64,000 nt of DNA from Cellulomonas sp. PhB143 (GTDB lineage Bacteria; Actinomycetota; Actinomycetes; Actinomycetales; Cellulomonadaceae). The position numbers and the translations under genes were made by a program. The first letter of the stretch is position 1. Every line of letters begins with the position of its first letter. The notes beneath the pieces are model-generated. The model was not told the DNA's origin. It saw only the letters and a list, made by a program, of their open reading frames with translations, and did not search any database. Positions 59,479 to 64,000 of this stretch are shown in pieces. The stretch is from NCBI RefSeq assembly GCF_003752595.1, contig NZ_RKIJ01000012.1, positions 186,001 through 250,000 on the forward strand. Reading direction: 5' to 3'.

Positions 59479-60534
59479 GTGACACAGGTCGTGCGCTTCG
59501 CGGCACCCCACCGCGTCGAGATCATCGAGACGAGCCCGCAGCCGCTGACCCCCGGCCAGGTGCGGGTACGCACCGTCGCGACCGGGATCTCCGCCGGTAC
59601 CGAGCTCACCGCCTACCGCGGGACGAACCCCTACCTGACCTCGACCTGGGACCCGGACCAGCGGGTGTTCCAGGACGCCGCCACCGCCACGCCGCCGGGC
59701 TACCCGCTCGACGGCTGGGGCTACTCCGAGGTGGGCGAGGTCGTCGAGGTCGCCGCCGACCCGGCCCGGACGCCCCAGGACGACGACGTCGCCGTCGGGG
59801 ACGTCGTGTGGGGCATCTGGGGCCACCGCTCCGAGGGCGTCCTCAGCCAGGACGCCCTGCGGGGGCACCGGCTGCCCGACGGGCTCGACCCGGTCGCCGG
59901 CTGCTTCGTCCGCGTCGGTGCGATCGCGCTCAACGCGGTGCTGGCCGCGGACCTGAACCCGGGCAGCACCGTCGTCGTCCTCGGCCAGGGCGTCATCGGC
60001 CTGCTCGCGACCCGCTTCGCGACGCTCGCCGGGGCACGGGTGATCGCCGTCGACGGCATCGCGAACCGTCGCGAGGTGGCCCGCTCCTTCGGCGCGGACG
60101 ACGTCCTCTCCCCGGGGCCCGAGCTCCCGTACCAGGTCCGCGAGATCACCTCGAGCACGGGCGTCGACGTGGCGATCGAGCTCTCGGGGAGCTACGCGGC
60201 TCTCCAGTCCGCGACCCGCGTCGTCGGCCCCGACGGCACCGTCGTCGCCTCGGGCTTCTACCAAGGCGAGGCGAACGGCCTGCGGCTCGGTGACGAGTTC
60301 CACCACAACCGGGTCAGGATCGTCGCGTCCCAGATCGGCGGGGTGCCGCCCCGCCTGACGGCACGCTGGGACGTGCCGCGCCTCCAGCGGACCGTCGTCG
60401 ACCTGCTCCACCGGGGCACGCCCGACGTCCGGGAGCTGATCTCGCACCGGTTCCCGATCACGGACGCGGCGGCGGCCTACGAGCTGCTCGACACCGACGG
60501 CGCCGCGGCGCTCCAGGTGGTGCTGGACGCATGA
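59479..60534 (+). CDS. Medium-chain sugar/polyol dehydrogenase
   Basis: 351-aa MDR enzyme from the GTG at 59479 (a GTG at 59446 would add 11 residues). GroES-like half: TGISAGTELTAYRGTNPYL and DGWGYSEVGEVVEVA. Nucleotide half: TVVVLGQGVIGLLATRFATL, then VDGIANRREVARSFGADDVL. The classical catalytic zinc Cys pair is not obvious, as in GatD-related and other sugar-dehydrogenase relatives. First gene of the plus-strand operon; a four-base overlap joins it to the isomerase. Role inferred: oxidising an imported sugar. Confidence 0.86.
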   Translation: MTQVVRFAAPHRVEIIETSPQPLTPGQVRVRTVATGISAGTELTAYRGTNPYLTSTWDPDQRVFQDAATATPPGYPLDGWGYSEVGEVVEVAADPARTPQDDDVAVGDVVWGIWGHRSEGVLSQDALRGHRLPDGLDPVAGCFVRVGAIALNAVLAADLNPGSTVVVLGQGVIGLLATRFATLAGARVIAVDGIANRREVARSFGADDVLSPGPELPYQVREITSSTGVDVAIELSGSYAALQSATRVVGPDGTVVASGFYQGEANGLRLGDEFHHNRVRIVASQIGGVPPRLTARWDVPRLQRTVVDLLHRGTPDVRELISHRFPITDAAAAYELLDTDGAAALQVVLDA

Positions 60535-61355
60535 GCGCCGAGCAGCGGACCACGACCCACCCGATCCTCGTCCAGGAGCAGCACGTCCCCGGCCGCGACG
60601 TCGAGGAGAAGTTCGGCGTCGCACGCTCGTGGGGGTTCGACGGCCTCGAGCTGCGCGGCCAGGGCGACTACGCCCTCGAGGCTCGCCTGCCCGAGCTGCG
60701 CCGCGCGTACGCGAACGGCGTCCTCATGCCGACCGTGTGCGTCGAGATGTCGCACTTCGTCGGCGCGTTCGACCGCGACCTCGCCGAGGACGCCGTGCGC
60801 CAGATGACGTCCCAGCTCACCGTGATGGCCGAGCTCGGCGGCGTCGGCGCGATGACGCCGGCCTCGTACGGGATGTTCTCGCGACGGCTCCCCCCGTTCG
60901 AGCCGCCGCGCTCCCCGGAGGACGACACCGCCCAGCTCGTCGACGCCTTCGGCCGCCTGGCCGAGCATGCGGCGTCCGTCGGGACCCGCATCCTGCTGGA
61001 GCCGCTGAACCGGTACGAGGACCACATGGTCAACACCATCGCGCAGGGCGTGGCGCTCTGCCGGGAGGTGGGGAACGACGCCTTCCGGCTGGCGCCGGAC
61101 ACGTACCACATGAACATCGAGGAGGCCGATCCCGCGCGCTCCCTCGCGGACGCCGTCGAGTACGTCGCGCACGTCCAGGCGTCGGACTCCAACCGGCTCG
61201 AGCCGGGCGCCGGGCACGTCGACTGGGCGCTGGAGATGTCGACGCTGCGGTCCTCCGGCTACGTCGGTCCCGTCGCGGTCGAGTCGCGGCTGTCGGGACC
61301 GGCCGAGGTCGTCCTGCCCCGCGTCCCGTCGCTCCTGCGCCGGCATCTCGCGTGA
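60531..61355 (+). CDS. Sugar phosphate isomerase/epimerase-type TIM barrel
   Basis: 274-aa xylose-isomerase-like (AP-endonuclease 2-fold) protein. Motifs: SWGFDGLELRGQGDYALEAR, TRILLEPLNRYEDHMVNTIA (metal-binding Glu), DTYHMNIEEADPARSL (Asp/His metal site), VQASDSNRLEPGAGHVDW, and a last Glu in VAVESRL. All four metal ligand positions seem present. It probably isomerises or dehydrates a keto-sugar made by the neighbouring oxidoreductases. ATGA overlap upstream, GTGA overlap downstream. Confidence 0.88.
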   Translation: MSAEQRTTTHPILVQEQHVPGRDVEEKFGVARSWGFDGLELRGQGDYALEARLPELRRAYANGVLMPTVCVEMSHFVGAFDRDLAEDAVRQMTSQLTVMAELGGVGAMTPASYGMFSRRLPPFEPPRSPEDDTAQLVDAFGRLAEHAASVGTRILLEPLNRYEDHMVNTIAQGVALCREVGNDAFRLAPDTYHMNIEEADPARSLADAVEYVAHVQASDSNRLEPGAGHVDWALEMSTLRSSGYVGPVAVESRLSGPAEVVLPRVPSLLRRHLA

Positions 61356-62683
61356 GCACCGCCCTCGCGCCCGCGAGCGCCACCAGCGAGGCTGCCCGGG
61401 CGGCTGCCGGGATCCTGCAGGACAACTGGGGCGGCGCGTACACGGTGCCCGCGACGGGGCTGTACCCGCACCAGTGGAGCTGGGACTCGGCGTTCATCGC
61501 CGTCGGCCTCCGCCACCTCTCCGCCCGTCGGGCCCAGGTCGAGCTGGACAGCCTGCTCTCCGGCCAGTGGTCCGACGGACGGCTCCCGCAGATCGTCTAC
61601 GACACGCGCCGGGACGACGACTACGCGCCCAGCGCGACGTTCTGGCGGTCGGCGGACCTGCCCGGCAGCCCTGCCGTGCCGACGACGGGGCTCGTCCAGC
61701 CCCCGGTGCACGCCTGGGCGGCCTGGCTCGTGCACAGCCAGGACCCCGACGAGTCGGCGCGCCGCCGCTTCCTCGAGCGCGCCTACCCGCGGCTCGTCGC
61801 GTGGCACCGGTACCTGGAGGACAGGAGGGCGTCCGACGACGGCCTGGTCGCCGTCGTCCACCCCTGGGAGTCCGGCACCGACAACTCGCCGCTGTGGGAC
61901 GAGGTCCTCGCGGGCGTCCCCGACGAGCCGCGGGCGGCGATGCACCGTCCCGACCTGAAGCACGCGTCAGAGGGCGAGCGGCCCAGCGGCAAGGAGTACG
62001 GCAAGTACTTCTGGCTCGCCGAGCGCTATCGCGACCACGCGTGCGACGACGCCGATCCCGGGCACCCCTTCGTCGTCGACGACCCGACGACCAACGCGCT
62101 CTGGGCGCGGTCCGAGCTCGCCCTCGGGGACATCGCCGAAGTCCTGGGCCTCGACGGGGCGCCTCACCGGTCGCGGGCCGCGCGGATCGCCGAGGCGCTC
62201 GAGGGGCTGTGGGACCCCGACCTCGAGATCTACGTCGCCCTGGACCGTCGCTCCGGCGATCAGGTGCGCAAGGCCACGGTCGGCGGGCTCCTCCCCCTCC
62301 TCGCCCCGGGCATCCTTCCTCCCGGGCGCAGCGACGCGCTGCTCCGGACGGCGCTGGGACCGCGCTTCCTCGACGTGGCCTCGACCTCACGACCGCTCAT
62401 GGCGCCGAGCTACGATGCCACCGCGCCCGACATGGACCCTGAGCTCTACTGGCGCGGGCCGGCGTGGTTCAACATGATGTGGCTCCTCCTGGAGGGGCTG
62501 CGCGCGCACGGCCTGGACGACCTCGCCGACCGGTACGTCGAGCCGATGGCCCGGGTCGCCTCGCGGGAGGGCTTCCCCGAGTACGTGGACCCGTGGACCG
62601 GCGCGGGACACGGCACCCGGGCGTTCAGCTGGACCGCGGCGCTCGTCCTGGACCTGGTGGCAGGGAGGGAGGGCCGGCCGTGA
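61352..62683 (+). CDS. GH63/MGH1-like (alpha/alpha)6 glycoside hydrolase
   Basis: 443-aa enzyme, GTG start overlapping the isomerase stop. Motifs: YPHQWSWDSAFIAVGLRHLS, the MGH1/GH63 opening with the first acid, VVHPWESGTDNSPLWDEVL, DPTTNALWARSELALGDIA, ELYWRGPAWFNMMWLLLEGL. These fit glucosyl- or mannosylglycerate hydrolases and related GH63 members. No signal peptide, so it acts in the cytoplasm on an imported glycoside. Exact sugar bond unknown; it lies beside a debranching-type protein, which may act on the same material. Confidence 0.86.
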   Translation: MSTALAPASATSEAARAAAGILQDNWGGAYTVPATGLYPHQWSWDSAFIAVGLRHLSARRAQVELDSLLSGQWSDGRLPQIVYDTRRDDDYAPSATFWRSADLPGSPAVPTTGLVQPPVHAWAAWLVHSQDPDESARRRFLERAYPRLVAWHRYLEDRRASDDGLVAVVHPWESGTDNSPLWDEVLAGVPDEPRAAMHRPDLKHASEGERPSGKEYGKYFWLAERYRDHACDDADPGHPFVVDDPTTNALWARSELALGDIAEVLGLDGAPHRSRAARIAEALEGLWDPDLEIYVALDRRSGDQVRKATVGGLLPLLAPGILPPGRSDALLRTALGPRFLDVASTSRPLMAPSYDATAPDMDPELYWRGPAWFNMMWLLLEGLRAHGLDDLADRYVEPMARVASREGFPEYVDPWTGAGHGTRAFSWTAALVLDLVAGREGRP

Positions 62684-64000
62684 CCTCCGACTCGATCCTC
62701 GTCCGCGCCGGGACCATGCTGCTCACCGACGGGTCCGGCGACGTCCGGCCCTCTGCCGGTGCCACGCACGGCCTCTATCTGGACGACGTCCGCCATGTCA
62801 GCACGTGGCACCTGGCGGGCGGCGTGCCCGACGGTGCGTCCTCGCTCGTCGTGGCGGGGGCGACGGCCGGGTCGTCGCGGCGCTCGACCGCGCTGGTGCC
62901 GCCCACGACCCGCAACCAGCCGACCGACGTGCTGGTCGTGCGCAACCAGGAGGTCAGCCACGAGGGGCTGGTCGAGCGGTGGCGCGTCACGCGGACCGCA
63001 CCCGGACCCGCCCGCGTGCGCCTCCTCCTGACCGTCGGCGCGGACTTCGTCGACCAGTTCGCCGTGCGCTCGGACGGACGGACCTACCCGGTGACCTGTG
63101 CGCGCACGGCGGTCCCTCGACGCGACGGGGTCGTGCTCGCCGCGACCGTCTCGTACGGCGCGACGTCGCTCGAGCACACGACCGTCGTCTCTGCCCGGCC
63201 CGCCCCCTCGCACGTCCGGGCCGGGGACGAGTCGGTCCTCGAGTGGGACCTGAGCCTCGAGACGGGCGACTCGGTCACCATCGACGTCACCGCGTCGGTG
63301 CCAGGACGGGCGGGCGAGCCCCCGGCCGCCGCCGGCGCCCCCTCAGGCGCGGCTGCGGCGCCCGGTGCGGCGTCCCGCGCGCTCGACGACCTCGACGCCC
63401 TGGTGATGCCCTGCCCCGGCGTGGACGGGCTCGCCGTCCCCGCCGCGGGAGCGCCCTGGTTCATGACGCTCTTCGGACGCGACTCGATCATCGCCTCGCT
63501 GCTCGCCCACGACGAGCGGCCTCAGCTGCTGCGGGACGTGGTGCGCGCGCTGGCCGCGACCCAGGCGTCGTCGGACGAGCCCGAGCGGCTCGCGCAGCCC
63601 GGGAAGATCGTGCACGAGGTGCGGGTCGGAGACCTCGCGCGCCTCGGCCTCGTGCCCTACGCGCGCTACTACGGCACGGTCGACGCGACGGCGCTGTTCC
63701 TCGTCGCCCTGGGCGCCCTGGACCCGGAGAGCGCCCGCACGGACGGGCTCCAGAATGCTGCCCGGTCAGCCGTGGCCTGGCTCCGCGGCCCGGGCGGCCT
63801 CGACGGCGGCGGCTTCGTCACGTACCGGCCGGATCCCGAGGGTCTGATCAACCAGGGCTGGAAGGACTCCCACGACGCCGTCGTCTTCCGCGACGGCACG
63901 CTCGCGGACGGCCCGATCGCCCTCTGCGAGGTGCAGGGCTACGCGTGGCGGGGCCTGACCGACACCGCGCGCCTCGCCCGGACGGTCTGGGGCGACGCCG
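62680..64000 (+). CDS. Glycogen-debranching-type (GDE N-terminal domain) protein, partial
   Basis: Runs off the right edge after 440 codons. The GTG start overlaps the previous stop (GTGA). The N-terminal 215 residues form the beta-sandwich GDE N-domain (GATHGLYLDDVRHVSTWHLA, LVERWRVTRTAPGPARVRLL). An Ala/Pro linker follows, then the catalytic (alpha/alpha)6 start: WFMTLFGRDSIIASLLAHD, KIVHEVRVGDLARLG, LINQGWKDSHDAVVF, CEVQGYAWRGL. The family includes amylo-alpha-1,6-glucosidases and other alpha-glycosidases. It is the fourth gene of a tightly overlapped operon. Confidence 0.92.
   Translation, partial: MTSDSILVRAGTMLLTDGSGDVRPSAGATHGLYLDDVRHVSTWHLAGGVPDGASSLVVAGATAGSSRRSTALVPPTTRNQPTDVLVVRNQEVSHEGLVERWRVTRTAPGPARVRLLLTVGADFVDQFAVRSDGRTYPVTCARTAVPRRDGVVLAATVSYGATSLEHTTVVSARPAPSHVRAGDESVLEWDLSLETGDSVTIDVTASVPGRAGEPPAAAGAPSGAAAAPGAASRALDDLDALVMPCPGVDGLAVPAAGAPWFMTLFGRDSIIASLLAHDERPQLLRDVVRALAATQASSDEPERLAQPGKIVHEVRVGDLARLGLVPYARYYGTVDATALFLVALGALDPESARTDGLQNAARSAVAWLRGPGGLDGGGFVTYRPDPEGLINQGWKDSHDAVVFRDGTLADGPIALCEVQGYAWRGLTDTARLARTVWGDA

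Noticed and set aside
54040-64000. Levoglucosan or inositol pathway assignment for the glycoside operons
   Set aside because: Gene types partly fit but no diagnostic enzyme for either pathway was seen, so the substrate was left open.

Overview
The window is chromosomal DNA from a very high-GC actinobacterium. The gene complement (secreted multi-domain CAZymes with Tat or lipoprotein signals, F420-type luciferase-like oxidoreductases, dense MarR/TetR/PadR/ROK regulators, partner-switching phosphatases) suits a Micrococcales saprophyte of the Cellulosimicrobium/Cellulomonas/Promicromonosporaceae type. That placement is inferred from gene content and was not tested by phylogeny. I see no rRNA, tRNA, CRISPR array, prophage or insertion sequence.

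Layout. 1-5.6 kb: the edge of an amino-acid ABC transporter, a PadR regulator with a membrane protein, and a cupin regulator divergent from a thioredoxin-reductase-like flavoprotein. 5.6-16.3 kb: two very large secreted glycosidases, a GH92 alpha-mannosidase and a GH2 beta-mannosidase-like enzyme, flanking a MarR/dehydrogenase pair. 16.3-27 kb: housekeeping and stress genes (EF-G-binding-like protein, dipeptidase, MMPL exporter with TetR, F420-type oxidoreductase, SDR with TetR, PAP2, RidA). 26.8-32.7 kb: an organosulfur-type operon (ABC transporter, flavin monooxygenase, two flavin reductases, Rrf2 regulator). 32.9-41.6 kb: MarR-controlled MFS pump, DoxX, a lone ketosynthase, a secreted SGNH esterase, and an aldo/keto reductase with its regulator. 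41.6-51.5 kb: a PAS-PP2C phosphatase, a two-gene operon of unknown function, an azoreductase/MarR pair, and a bacteriophytochrome fused to a PP2C phosphatase beside an anti-sigma-type kinase and a STAS protein. 51.5-64 kb: FUSC-type protein, stress protein, SDR, then two divergent glycoside-utilisation operons that run off the right edge.

Cross-cutting signals. (1) Seven intergenic palindromes (family A; one largely obscured by a poly-G/poly-C tract) share outer arms and vary in the inner arms with compensatory changes; three more (family B) share a different outer arm. They lie mostly at gene 3' ends and look like structured terminators or extragenic repeats. (2) Three unrelated secreted enzymes end in the same roughly 90-residue module with an SAYQSF motif, and two of them carry the same LacI-type operator upstream. 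(3) At 42.9-46.8 kb a 937-residue unknown protein is paired with a 361-residue protein showing a His-Gly/Gly-Cys signature like clan CD cysteine peptidases. This is the best candidate for an undescribed system. (4) The phytochrome-PP2C, kinase and STAS genes form a complete candidate red-light partner switch. (5) Several regulator/target pairs have clear palindromic operators in their shared promoter regions.
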